From: Megaustenia siamemsis
Taxonomy: Eukaryota > Mollusca > Gastropoda > Stylommatophora > Ariophantidae
DNA: 64,000 nucleotides
Direction of reading: 5' to 3'
Assembly: GCA_032433765.1 (NCBI GenBank)
Contig: JAVIAB010000139.1
Coordinates: 44,237,946 to 44,301,945 of the forward strand
A model generated the notes under the pieces. That model was not told where the DNA came from, did not search any database, and worked only from the letters and a program-made list of their open reading frames with translations. Below are positions 24,184-35,207 of this stretch, one piece after another. Position 1 is the first letter of the stretch. The number at the start of each line of letters is the position of its first letter. The translations under genes and the position numbers were made by a program.

Positions 24184-25182
24184 ATGAATGAAACTGTTAC
24201 AATAAGAAAATTAAAAGTATCGCTGAAAAAGAACAACAGTATTGAAATATCAAAGTCTACATTATGGAGGAATGTGAGAGCTGCAGGCTTTACATTCAGA
24301 AAGTATTCCAATGGACGAAACATCATCTGTGAGAAGCCACATATAGTAGTCATGAGAAGCAAGTACTTACGTGAGGTAAAAGAGATGCGCAAGCAAGGTT
24401 ATGATATTGTGTACTTGGATGAAACATGGATCAATGCTCACCACACTAACCAAAGGGAATGGCAGTCATCAGATGGAAAGATTAAGAGATTAATACCTAG
24501 CAGCAAAGGACAGCGCTTGATAATTGCTCATGCAGGTAGTCGACAACATGGACTAATACAGAATGCAGAGCTCATTTTTCTTTCAAAATCAATAGACAAT
24601 CGGGATTATCACTCTGAGATGAATGGTCACATATTTAGACATTGGATTGAAAATTCTGTTCTCCCATCACTAGATCGACCATCTTGCCTAATAATGGACA
24701 ATGCAGCGTACCACAACATTGTTGCACTTGAAGATAAAGTCCCGACGTCATCCAGTACAAAAGATGCTATTAAGATATGGCTCACAAAGGAGCACATACA
24801 ATTTAATAACATCTACTTAAAACCTGAATTACTATTTCTAGTATAGCAAAAACAGAGGACAAAGATTTTTCAAATAGATAAGATTATCCAAGAGCACGGT
24901 CATATAAGTTTGAGGCTGCCACCTTACCATGCTCATTTAAATCCAATAGAACTAATCTGGGCAAAATTAAAAGGACAAGTGGCAGATGAAAATACAACAT
25001 TCAAAATATGCGATGTAAAGACTCTTGCTAATCTCGCTTTATTAAATATAGACAAAGATTATTGGGCTAAATGTGAAGACCACGTCTTAAAACAGGAAGA
25101 GGAATATTGGAAAAATGATGGTTTGTGGAATGTTCAACCCCAAACAGTTATTAATCTTTTAGACTCGTCTGATTCAGAATGA
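24184..25182 (+). pseudogene. IS630/Tc1-type DDE transposase with very wide D-E spacing
   Basis: One continuous reading frame interrupted only by a TAG at 24844-24846. The catalytic residues are D in VYLDETW (24418-24420), D in IMDNAAYH (24697-24699) and E in HLNPIELIW (24949-24951). Exactly 83 positions (stop included) lie between the second D and the E, far more than the 34-41 of ordinary Tc1/mariner. This resembles the invertebrate group described as DD82E (Sailor, from memory). The N-terminal DNA-binding domain is missing: the frame is closed by a stop at 24169, and the first ATG in frame is 24184. The protein ends in an acidic SSDSE tail. The stretch between D and E has a loop (KVPTSSSTKDAIKIWL), then a predicted helical region. 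No inverted repeats were found. Confidence 0.85.
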
Positions 25183-25689
25183 AAGTATATAGCCCCCACA
25201 ATGTTGGCCCCTATATTACCTTAAATTATTTCAACAAATGGTCCTTTTCAGGACCACACAACTATGAAAATTGGACATACAGGTATACCTTGATATTATT
25301 ATCGTCCGTCCTCGAACTGAGCAGACAATAATTCTCCTGGTGTTTTGTTTTATCCAGTTATTTCCCCATTACGGCCACGCCTTTACCTAGTGAAAATTAA
25401 TCGTAGATCAGCAACTACGGTAATTTCTATTCTTTAGGGCTTCACAATTTACAATTTTGACAAACATCAAAGAAATATCGCCGCTTTAAGAAAACTGCAG
25501 CTGCAAGATATTTGTTAAATATACATTTAAAGGGTCTTTTGCATTCTAATAACATTTGGAAAATTTCAAAAGTATTTAACAAACGGTTAGAGAGTAATAG
25601 CGTTTTGAAGTTGGGCAAATGTTTTGAAACGAGCTATTATAAGCAGTTTCGCCAACGAAAGGTAAACCATTTCGTAGGGATCGAAAAGG
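25183..25689. other. No feature recognised
   Basis: No end repeat of the preceding transposase could be identified; the region around 25440-25700 has no recognisable coding content. Confidence 0.45.
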
Positions 25690-25870
25690 GAATGTAACCC
25701 GGCACTCAAAAATCCTGTGCTGAAGTTGGATGTGTTGGGTAGAAATGCGTAAATATCACAGTTCAACTACAAACAACAACACAGCGTATCTACGCCTACT
25801 TAACGTCATTTTAAGGGCGGATGATGAAGGAGACAAACAATTCCTTTAGTGGTCATCGGGTCAACGTAAA
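25690..25870 (-). repeat. Interspersed repeat family E, copy 1
   Basis: Shares with 42640-43030 and 47905-48270 (inverted) the ordered phrases GGCACTCAAAAATC, GTGCTGAAGT, GTTGGG, GGGCGGATGATGAAG and GTCATCGGG. It has no ORF that I recognise. Nature unknown; possibly a SINE or a LINE 3' UTR. Confidence 0.75.
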
Positions 25871-26076
25871 CAAGAGAAAGTCAGTCAGAAACTGCTTCGG
25901 TTTTACATTGAATGTTAACATCTCAAAAGATATGCATATTTTATTGGTTCTCCCATTGATATCTTCTCTGCTTTCTCTGTCTGGTAGCAAAACGCATGCT
26001 AAGAAGAAGGTGCTGGCTATTACAAGTTCGTTGTTCTCCATGCTGATTGGATTAATCAACAAAGAGTGGATTAATA

Positions 26077-26876
26077 AATATCATTAGTGCCTATGCACCA
26101 ACGTTGGCTGCATCAGACGAAGAGAAGGACAACTTCTACCAACAACTGCAAATGATCATAGACTCACTTCCAAAAGAAGTGCTATTATATATACTCGGTG
26201 ATTTCAACGCACGCACAGGATCTGATCAACAATCTTGGCCAACATGCCTAGGTCATCACGGCATTGGAAAAATCAACGAAAATGGCCAGAGACTCTTAGA
26301 ATTCTGTTCAGATAATCATCTATGTGTAACTATTACCTACTTTAATATAAATATTTTTTTGTCTCCGCAGAATAATGCATATCAAATGACAGGACAACAT
26401 AACTAACTTAACAGTCCTGCAACGTGCTAATACCCCAACAATCATGTCGATGCTCAGATGTTGAAGACTAAGATGGCTGGGGCACGTCCAACGAATGGAA
26501 GAAAAGTGCATCCCCAGACAAATACTATATGGTGAACTAACACGCGGAAAAAGAAACATCGGCAGACCTAAACTACGGTATAGAGATATCTGTAAATCAT
26601 CTCTGAATGACTTCTCCATATGTGAATATGACTGGGAACATCTGGCAAGTGTTCGCACATCATGGAGAGCACGTATAAGGAATGGTATAACATCACTTCA
26701 GGCTGTGCTAAGGCAAAACTTAGAAGAGAAACGACTCATGGAAAAAGATAGAAAACCCTGTGGATCAGTGGACCTGACCTGTTCATTCTGTGGCCATGTG
26801 TGTTTGTCAAACATTGGTAGAATTAGTTACGAGAGAAGCTGTTCGGCAAAGACAAAACCTGAAAAACAAAAAAAAA
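26077..26876 (+). mobile_element. LINE-delta copy: endonuclease joined directly to C-terminus
   Basis: The left part (26077-26345) encodes ISAYAPTLAASDEEKDNFYQ and YILGDFNARTG...NGQRLLEFC, the catalytic end of an apurinic-type endonuclease domain. The whole reverse transcriptase is absent. From about 26385 the C-terminal part follows: RLRWLGHVQRMEEKCIPRQI, LYGELTRGKRNIGRPKLRYR and a cysteine motif (CSFCGHVC...SYERSC). About 2 kb of the usual element is therefore deleted at about 26345-26380. A run of A at 26871-26881 follows. Confidence 0.87.
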
Positions 26877-26956
26877 AAAAAATACACAATATCCTCCATT
26901 AGACTGACAAGACAAAAAAGACCACATATGCTGATTGGTACAGAGTGCATCTTATT

Positions 26957-27850
26957 CATCATCATCATGTGCCGTACCGGTTGGCGTTGGCGATCATGTA
27001 TTTCCACAATTTTCTATCCATAGTGCTTTCTATCAGTTCTGTTATTGACTGTTTTCCATGCCATTACAACAAGCTATCCAGTATTTTCTCTCTTTGTCGT
27101 CCGTGATCTCTCTCTCCTTTTATTTTGCCAGTTGTAACCAAGTATTCCACCTTTCCTCTTATCATGATGTGCCAAAAAAATGTTGATTGCTTCTTTCTGA
27201 TGTTTTTAAGAGCTCATTTTTTGTGTTGGCCTCTTTGAGAACTTTCTCGTTGGTCTTTTTAGCTCTCCAGGGAACTTTCAACATTCTTCTGAGAAATCCC
27301 ATCTCTGTGGCCTCTAATTGTCTATTCATATGTTTGTCTATTGTCCATGATTCGCTTCCATAGGTCAGAATTGGTTCTAAATATCATCGATGAACTCTAT
27401 TTCTCACTTCTATAGACATAGATTTGTTGCATAAGATATTTTTCATTTTATGAAATGCTATTTTGGCCTGAGCTATTCTGCTTTTCATTTCTGTGTTGCA
27501 TCTTCCATCTGATTTTATCACTGTGCCCACGTATTTCAAACGTTGCACTTGTTTCAGATTTGTCCTGTTTATTTTTATGGTGCATGATGGTGATGATTGT
27601 TTCTTTGATATAACCATTACTTCTGTTTTCTTACTATTCAGACTGAGACCTTTCTTGTTGCTTTCTTTTACTATTATATCTATCATTTCTTGTAGCTCAT
27701 TCTCTGTCTCTGCTATTAAGACTATGTCATCCGCATATCGTAAATTATTTATGTTGTGACCGTTGACTTCAATTCCTTTTTTGTCTTCTATTGATCTCTT
27801 ATGTTCGCTGCATCTTATTAACTGATTGTAATTGATAAGACTAACAATCG
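26957..27850 (-). mobile_element. LINE-alpha (RTE-like) copy with YADD reverse-transcriptase box
   Basis: The longest LINE coding remnant. On the minus strand, 27384-27905 is open and encodes NGHNINNLRYADDIVLIAET followed by GLSLNSKKTEVMVISKKQ, then LKYVGTVIKSDGRCNTEMKS. YADD (27726-27737) is the catalytic RT motif. Downstream (leftwards) the frame breaks. The 3' end shows the C-terminal region and the tail (ATG)n at 26957-26969. Sequence right of about 27850 no longer matches, so it is 5'-truncated inside the RT domain. Classification as RTE-like is by resemblance. Confidence 0.9.
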
Positions 27851-27989
27851 TAAACAGTGTTGGAAAGAAATCCTGATATAAGTGCAAGAAATCAATTGGA
27901 CACATTTTTAGACATGATCCACATCAACATAAGCAAGATAAATTGCTGCTTAAGACTCCAAGGTCTATACGAGCCTCTTAGAATGTTTC

Positions 27990-28178
27990 CACTTGACGGA
28001 CACAAAACTCCTTATCACGAAGGGACCAGGTGATTGTCTTCAGACTAAAACCCGATCAATCAAGATTCAATTTGTATAAACAAACAACAAAAACATCACA
28101 TACATATACGACCTCATGCGGGGTTGACAAAGAAATAGTAGATCATGTCCTAACGGAATCTCTGTATCACAAACCCCT
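27990..28178 (+). mobile_element. Non-LTR retrotransposon (jockey/RNase-H type) C-terminal remnant
   Basis: An open frame reads RRDQVIVFRLKPDQSRFNLY, then TSCGVDKEIVDHVLTES. This matches the usual C-terminal knuckle region (DQ..I.RLRTGH.RLN ... C.CG...ETVDHVL..C) downstream of RNase H in jockey-type elements. The final cysteine is replaced. It is a short fossil, next to a poly-C tract at 28179-28190. Confidence 0.6.
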
Positions 28179-28459
28179 CCCCCCCCCCAACCACCCCTTT
28201 TTTCCCTTATTCACTAAATTATTACCTTTATGTAGGAAAGTGAAGTTTGATACATAATTTTTTTATATATTTTAAATAAAACAGCAAAGAATAAGAGGAA
28301 AAGAAACTGATTGAATGCAAAATTGCATGTGCTTTTTCTTTATTAAAATGCTTTGTTAGTTAAAAAGTTAACGGCGTTAAGATATAAATGGCTGTAATTA
28401 CCTCCATTCGATAGGGATTAGTTTTGTGTTTTAGTATTGTCAGGTTTAGCTGCTATGAA

Positions 28460-28506
28460 GGTATAGACCCTATTTTATTCATTGTGAATAAAATAAGGTA
28501 TATACC
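28460..28506. repeat. Near-perfect hairpin, 22-bp arms, 3-nt loop
   Basis: Arms 28460-28481 and 28485-28506 are inverted copies with three mismatches; the inner 12 bp (TATTTTATTCA side) pair perfectly around TTG. No gene borders it that would make it a terminator. Confidence 0.9.
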
Positions 28507-29604
28507 GGATCTAATCGTTTGTGAGCCTCATCGTGTCTAAATCCGAGCATGAATCCAACCCTGTTAGAAAGAATGAAAAATGTGTTCAATTAGACTCAAT
28601 AAAATACTTCAGAACACCTTGACCTTGTATAGTCAATATCGCTGACTGATCTATTGTAACATTTAGATTTTATAACAGTTTGGTGTTACTGCAGACGAGG
28701 CAATCCCACATCTGCTAGGGCCCCTTTATAGCAACCAACAAAGTGTTCATCCTGATTGTTCCTCCATTTTTAGTGAAAGTGTTACGTTCTGAAAAAATGG
28801 TGCGCAGTTCAGGATTCATACTTCCGGGTTGATGTAATGGTCGTCGCGGGCAGCACGATCTTCATGCATAGACTTCCAGGTCAGTGAGCGCGCCCCAAGA
28901 ATCGCTGTTCCAACAAGTGAAGTTAGGCCTTAACTTCGGTCAAACACTAGATCCGACCGCACTCCAACTGGTGCCGAATCTGCAGTTAAATACAGATCAC
29001 ACATCCCGGCCCAGAGCAAAGCCCTTCCTACCGTTCCACCTCAAAGTGTTATAACACTGGTTTGCAGATAAAGCACGCCTCAGATAACACTATAATTTTA
29101 ATATTGGAAACTTACATTTACGATACTATTAAATGAGGCAGTTATCGGAAACTGTCTGTAAAGTAGAAACCGTGACATTTCTATCAATATTTATGTGTTA
29201 CTTCTATTAACGAAAAAATAGATTGTGCCATATAAAGTATAAATTATTGTTTAAGCAAAATAGTATAAGGGCTATGAAGAATAATTAATAGTGAAGGCTC
29301 AGTTATGGGCTTAATAACAGCACAGACATTACGAAAGCTAGCAAAGAATCGTCAGGAAAGTTTAATGTATGCATTTTCTGCTATATTCGTCTCTAGATGA
29401 ACTAAGATAAGGCTAGTAAAACTACATATTGATGTAAAATTATACTACAGCAATCCACAAAATAAAACTGGAATATTCGTTATTCTCATATTAAAGAAAG
29501 TGTAATCCACAGATACAATGTAATATTTAGAAATGTCACAATCAATTTTAACAAAATAAGCAACTAAAAGTCAAGAGTTGCAATCATATAAAATTTATTA
29601 CAAC
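28507..29604. other. No gene recognised
   Basis: The relatively GC-rich stretch at about 28800-29050 (containing CGTCGCGGGCAGCACG) stands out in composition but has no ORF or repeat match that I can name. Confidence 0.45.
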
Positions 29605-29945
29605 ATGCAAAAGTTGGAGCTGGATGGGGCATGTGCTGTTAAGAGATCAAGAGACGACCGATCACAATAAATACAGGAGGGGTGAAAAAGCAGACTTATA
29701 GAACAACAACAACTTAAATGGTTTGGCCACCTGGTCAGAATGAATCTTTTACCAATCACCATCAAGGGCGTTCTTCTCGAGAATGCATGGAAAAAGACAC
29801 AGAAGAAGATGGATAGATTCTGTGGCAGAGACATGTAACAACAAAAGAAAATCACTAATTCAGACAGTTCGAGCAGCTCAAGAACGACAGATGATATAAC
29901 CACGAAACATTTTCGGTACCAGTGAGAAAGAGAAAAGAAGGAGAA
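29605..29945 (+). mobile_element. LINE-epsilon C-terminal fragment, chimeric left end
   Basis: From about 29690 the phrase GAACAACAACAACTTAAATG and the following 250 bases match 37080-37320 (QQQLKWFGHLVRMN, TRGRPRRRWID region), with gaps. The first 85 bases instead read WSWMGHVLLRDQE, the equivalent region of another LINE. The junction therefore looks like two LINE pieces fused at corresponding positions. Confidence 0.75.
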
Positions 29946-30139
29946 GAAGATAGAGCAGCCAAGCAGAGAGCAGTTGAAATTGAAATTGATAACGTGGGCT
30001 AGAGTTACCGTATGCTAAAAATAGGGTCACGGACCACACATTTTGAGCAATGTTATTGTTTCTTTAAAGGACGCTAAGTATGTAGGACAATAACAACCTC
30101 CATTATATCCTGGTATATGGAAAGTTGTAGTACAGAATA

Positions 30140-30486
30140 GAACTATGTCGTGGTGGACAGGTTGATCTCAAGGCAAGACGCCGGCCTCGAGACAGAGAGG
30201 TTGTGGGTTGAAATCCCGGCTGTGCCCGTTGAGATTTTTATTTATGATTTCTCTCTGTGGCAACCACCCCTGGTCTCAGCAGCAAGGCCCGGCTTGAAAC
30301 CTCAATTACTCAAGAACGGAAAAAATATGAGTACCTCCGAAGACGGAGTTATTTGCCTGAGTGGTGTGGGACCCCTGTGCACACGGCTGCCAGGGAAAAA
30401 CGGATAAACACGCAAAATTCAGTGCCTAGTCTCCAAGGACTTCGTCAGAGGTAAAAGCTGGCGAACGCAAAAAAAAAAAAAAAAAA
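30140..30486 (+). mobile_element. SINE-D copy with poly(A) tail
   Basis: The tRNA-like head has a B-box-like GGTTGAAATCCC near 30205. The body shares CACACGGCTG and CGCAAAATTCAGTGC with the copy at 37.7-38.2 kb. It ends in about 18 A residues (30468-30486). No clear target duplication. Confidence 0.75.
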
Positions 30487-30774
30487 AGCGTTTCAAACTG
30501 GAACTACAGCATGTGAGACATTCTAAAAGAATAACAGCAGAATGAAACGAAAACATGCTAGAAAGGCTCATGAACTGGAAACCCACCATCAGAAGTGATT
30601 ATTTGTCAACACTGTCTAGATTGTTACAGGCTTGCATCGGACTAAACAGTTATATTCACACAGACAATACCACCACGTGGTCGCAGTTACTTTTTCTTTG
30701 TGTACGCCAGCTTCATATTCCAAGAGACATTCCGAGTGACTGGATTATGTGTGAATGTAACGTTTTCCGTCTTT

Positions 30775-31390
30775 CACGCCGACTCAGGTGTCCCTCGCCT
30801 TACAGGCAGATATTCAAAGACTTCAGATGTACTCTCATTGTTTGCTTGTCTTTTTTTTTCATTGAGAGTTTGAAATGTTTTCTCAGATTTTTTGTTCTCC
30901 CCCACTATATTTGGCCTTATTTTTTCGATTTCGAATGATTCTTTACCTTGCGCTGAACGCACACTTATCCGCCGTTATCCGAGAGGGCCGAACATAAGAT
31001 TTCACTACCCAGAGATCGAAGGATGGTTAATCCGCAGCCAGCTATAGTTTTTCTTGGGCGTGCCGGCCGAGATTAAATTTCTATAAATCGACCAACTCGC
31101 GTGATGTTTTCAGTTTTGTGAGCAGAGGTTGTTGTGGGTAGAGTGAGGTCAGCCGTCTGTATCTTCTATATGTTAACACGTCACGCTAGTTGGTGGGTTT
31201 CCGGTTTTGTTTTCTGCCCACGAGCCTTAGTAAATCTATAGTTGACTGTGGTTAAGCCGCGAAGAAACCACTAATTCGAAGTTATAGTTTACGCCGCTTG
31301 TGGCGGGAATTGAGCCTGAGACGTTCCTGTCCAAAGGTCGACGTCTGATCTCTGGACCACCCAGATCCCCATCCACTGGGTGAAATGAGT
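30775..31390 (-). mobile_element. SINE-D-related copy, long form
   Basis: On the minus strand the head at 31390-31290 has GGTGGTCCAGAG and CTCAATTCCCGCC. The 3' part near 30775-30930 matches the 38.0-kb copy (ATCTGCCTGTAAGGCGAGGG). The middle 300 bases are not clearly shared, so it could be two elements side by side. Confidence 0.55.
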
Positions 31391-31989
31391 GGCCTTCATA
31401 ACCAGTGATGAACGAATAAGAGCTGATCACATTCACTGATTTACCGATTAACATATCTAAAGACAAAACTATGAAGAGATGGGAAATATTAATATTATAG
31501 AAAGAATGTCATTGTAGGCGAAAGGAAAAAAAACTGGAGATGTATTGCAGTTTACTTGTCATGCTATGATGACATGGGACTTTTGACATTTTATTTTCAA
31601 GCCGATGACAACACTAGTTCATGTCCTACTTTTACTGAATTTCTTCTATTTTTAGTATTTGAAAAATAGACTGACACATTTAATTATTAAAAATTGTCGC
31701 CATTGAAACATTCGAGTAATATTAATGGAGAAAAGAAGAGGGGAAAAAAACGTGCTCTAATTCTTGTGAACGGAGTTCATAATTCAGTTCCCAGATGTGA
31801 CCTGGTTTTTTTTTCGTTTATTTTTTCGTTTATTTTTTCAGGCTGACCCAGGTTTGAGGGTCATCTTGCCTCTGAGAATGGGAACCGAGTGTTTTTTTTT
31901 TTTTTTCTGGTAAAATAGGACAGCCTGGCGTGATACCAATCTCATTACACATCAAAAATATGTGTTGCACGCAGCTGAAATATATTTGT
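31391..31989. other. No gene; SINE-C tail fragment at about 31850-31985
   Basis: Contains a T-tract and GGCGTGATACCAATCTCATT, which resembles the tail part of SINE-A and SINE-C. Nothing else is supported. Confidence 0.5.
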
Positions 31990-32272
31990 CATCATCATCA
32001 TGTGCCGTACCGGTTGACGTAGGCCATCATATTCTTTCACAATCTTTTATTCACAGTGCATTGTATCAGTTCTGTTATTGACTTTTTTCCATGCCTATGA
32101 AGAGATGGGTATATCACAAAGCTGTCTTGTGTTTTCTCTTTTTCTCGTCCGCGATCTCTATTTCCTTCTATTTTGACTGTTGTAACCAAGTATTCCTATT
32201 TTGCTCTTCTCATGATGTGCCCGAAAAATGTTGATTATTTCTTTCTGATGATTTCTAGCAGCTCCCTTTTTG
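31990..32272 (-). mobile_element. LINE-alpha 3'-end fragment
   Basis: Starts with (CAT)n and GTGCCGTACCGGTTGACG, the minus-strand 3' end of LINE-alpha. It matches 10763-11030 and 26957-27220 and stops abruptly at 32272. A short foreign insertion (GCCTATGAAGAGATGGG) lies near 32095. Confidence 0.88.
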
Positions 32273-32395
32273 TACTAAATTCCCCAAACGCTTCAAGAGA
32301 ATCTTGACTTTTGTTAATATTAATATGCATCTTTTAATTTGGCATTTTACTTCATATCCAGATGTCACTTTTCCTCAAACGCTGGATCAATGCTC

Positions 32396-32441
32396 TTTTA
32401 CCAAACGTCGAGCCGATGTTTATGATTGTGGTCAATTATAC

Positions 32442-32491
<50 letters not shown>

Positions 32492-32499
32492 ATAAGAGT

Positions 32500-32540
<41 letters not shown>

Positions 32541-32622
32541 CATAAACATAATATATATATATATGTATATACGGTTGTATAATTGATCACAATCATAAAC
32601 ATTGGCTCGACGTTTGGTAAAA
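32396..32622. repeat. Inverted repeat with 49-bp arms and (TA)-rich loop
   Basis: Arms 32396-32444 and 32574-32622 are inverted copies with only two mismatches, containing ACCAAACGTCGAGCC and TGATTGTG. The loop of about 130 bp is almost all TA repeat. This could be a hairpin MITE, or two inverted ends of a Penelope-type element (see findings). Confidence 0.9.
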
Positions 32623-32786
32623 AAAAAGCTTTCTTCTACTTGTGCGTACACCTGTAGCTGTCAATCTTAAAAAGTTCAAAGAAAGCATTTGTCAGTTTAA
32701 ACTGGTTAAGCCTCTGTACAGCTTGTTCATGTATGGTACTGACGATTGCCACAAGAGCGTTCTCTGTTGAACAAATGTTCAGTTCA

Positions 32787-33155
32787 ATATAGTAAAGTAA
32801 AGTAAAGTAAAGTAAAGTAAAGTAAAGTAAAGTAAAGTTAAATAAAGTACGAGACTTGAATCGGCTTCTTAGCACGCGAGCTTTCACCCATATGTGCTCG
32901 ACCACCTATCCAGAAGTGTTCGGAGACTTCTGGCTAGTGTCGCTTCAATCATCGAAACACACGATGCGAGGCGCCATTCTTCACCTTCACAGAGTAATAC
33001 CCTGGTACCCATTTCTGCCAGTGGCTGGGTCGACCGCGCGTTTTTTTTTCAAACTATGAGTACAATTCACACTGCTTCCAGCGGGAATGAACACGGGTTG
33101 TTTGAACGTCGGTAGCCCAGTCGGGTTGGTTTCCCAACTAGGTTACCGACGCCAC
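32787..33155 (-). mobile_element. SINE-B copy with (ACTTT)n tail
   Basis: Minus-strand SINE. The tail at the left is ten copies of AGTAA (ACTTT on the element strand) and the head at about 33060-33155 is tRNA-like (GTTCATTCCCGC as B box). The body matches the copy at 63.7 kb (CAGAAGTGTTCGGAGACTTC, CATATGTGCTCGACC). It ends GTACTTTATTTAACTTTAC on its own strand, like SINE-A. Confidence 0.85.
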
Positions 33156-33384
33156 CATATTGTAGTAGATTGTAAGAGATGTACCGTGACCATTTACTCT
33201 GTATCACAGTCATCAGATGTATCTTCGTTATTTTAATTTATTTTGAAGACTTCTCTCTGAGAAAGCTTCTGGTGTCATTAAATAAAACTCTGAAATCTCA
33301 ATTCTAAAACTGAAATCATAATACTGATGTTGTGTTCAGTGATTTAACCACACAGTGCACATACCGTAGAATCTCAGGTTCATG

Positions 33385-34706
33385 ACGTTATTGTTACCTT
33401 CATCTACACTGTTGTTACCTTCACCTACACTATTGTTACCTTCACCTACACTGTTGTTACCTTCACCTACACTATTGTTACCTTCACCTACACTATTGTT
33501 ACCTTCACCTACACTGTTGTTACCTTCACCTACACTATTGTTACCTTCACCTACACTATTGTTACCTTCACCTACACTGTTGTTAGCTTCACCTACACTA
33601 TTATTACCTTCACCTACACTGTTGCTACCTTCACCTACACTGTTGTTACCTTCACCTACACTGTTGTTACCTTCACCTACACTATTGTTACCTTCACCTA
33701 CACTATTGTTACCTTCACCTACACTATTGTTACCTTCACCTACACTGTTGTTACCTTCACCTACACTATTGTTACCTTCACCTACACTGTTGCTACCTTC
33801 ACCTACACTATTGTTACCTTCACCTACACTATTGTTACCTTCACCTACACTATTGTTACCTTCACCTACACTGTTGTTACCTTCACCTACACTGTTGTTA
33901 CCTTCACCTACACTATTGTTACCTTCACCTACACTATTGTTACCTTCACCTACACTATTGTTACCTTCACCTACACTGTTGTTACCTTCACCTACACTAT
34001 TGTTACCTTCACCTACACTGTTGTTACCTTCACCTACACTGTTGTTACCTTCACCTACACTATTGTTACCTTCACCTACACTATTGTTACCTTCACCTAC
34101 ACTGTTGTTACCTTCACCTACACTGTTGTTACCTTCACCTACACTATTGTTACCTTCACCTACACTGTTGTTACCTTCACCTACACTATTGTTACCTTCA
34201 CCTACACTGTTGTTACCTTCACCTACACTGTTGTTACCTTCACCTACACTGTTGTTACCTTCACCTACACTATTGTTACCTTCACCTACACTGTTGTTAC
34301 CTTCACTTACACTGTTGCTACCTTCACCTACACCATTGTTACCTTCACCTACACTGTTGTTACCTTCACCTACACTATTGTTACCTTCACCTACACTATT
34401 GTTACCTTCACCTATACTATTGTTACCTTCACCTACACTGTTGTTACCTTCACCTACACTGTTGTTACCTTCACCTACACTGTTGTTACCTTCACCTACA
34501 CTATTGTTACCTTCACCTACACTGTTGTTACCTTCACCTACACTGTTGTTACCTTCACCTACACTGTTGTTACCTTCACCTACACTGTTGTTACCTTCAC
34601 CTACACTGTTGTTACCTTCACCTACACTGTTGTTACCTTCACCTACACTGTTGTTACCTTCACCTACACTGTTGTTACCGTCACCTACACTGTTGTTACC
34701 TTCCCT
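33385..34706. repeat. 21-bp minisatellite, about 63 units
   Basis: The unit is GTTACCTTCACCTACACTGTT, with an A/G variant at one position (CTATTG or CTGTTG) scattered along the array. Being a multiple of three, it keeps one frame open for 465 codons (LLLPSPT heptads, 33382-34779). There is no sign of a promoter or of codon selection, so I read it as non-coding satellite, though a repetitive protein exon cannot be excluded from sequence alone. Confidence 0.96.
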
Positions 34707-34946
34707 AACTTTAAAAGACTGTTACCAATTTCTAAAGTTGAACAAACCAAAACACAAACCCCATATCTTTGCTTTGTGAGGCTAATGTGCTCCAACATGA
34801 GCCCCTATTCCCAAAAAATGACACGTGATCTCAATATTAACTGAGCCTGGAAATGACTACAATTTGTCACGATTCAAAGTCTGGATTAGCTGACCGAACA
34901 GTATAACGCACCACCGAGTTTTTTTCATCGATTCTTTCTTATGCTT

Positions 34947-35195
34947 AAAAAAAAAAAAAAAAGTAAAGTACCCCCGTCACGCCAAGTGGCGTATTGGGAA
35001 TATGGTGTTAGTAACCATAAATTTTACAGACCTTCGGCACATTATTTTGGGGTAATATGATCGGTATTACGCCCGTGCCGCTTTACTTTCCCAGAAAAAA
35101 ATCCGGTACCCATTTAAGGCTGGGTGAACCCGGAAGCCGTCGGTTGGGATCGAACCCTACCTCTTGTCCTTTGTAGTCTAGTTCACTAACCACTG
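34947..35195 (-). mobile_element. SINE-A copy, 5'-truncated, with 12-bp target duplication
   Basis: It runs from poly(T) (A on the plus strand) and AGTAAAGTACCCCCGTCACG at the left to CTAACCACTG at the right, lacking the last 20 or so bases of the head. It is flanked by exact 12-bp copies TTTCTTATGCTT (34935-34946 and 35196-35207). 5' truncation with a duplication is typical of target-primed reverse transcription. Confidence 0.96.
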
Positions 35196-35207
35196 TTTCT
35201 TATGCTT

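Noticed and set aside
24153..24812. Minus-strand ORFs opposite the DDE transposase
   Set aside because: Shadows of the plus-strand coding frame.
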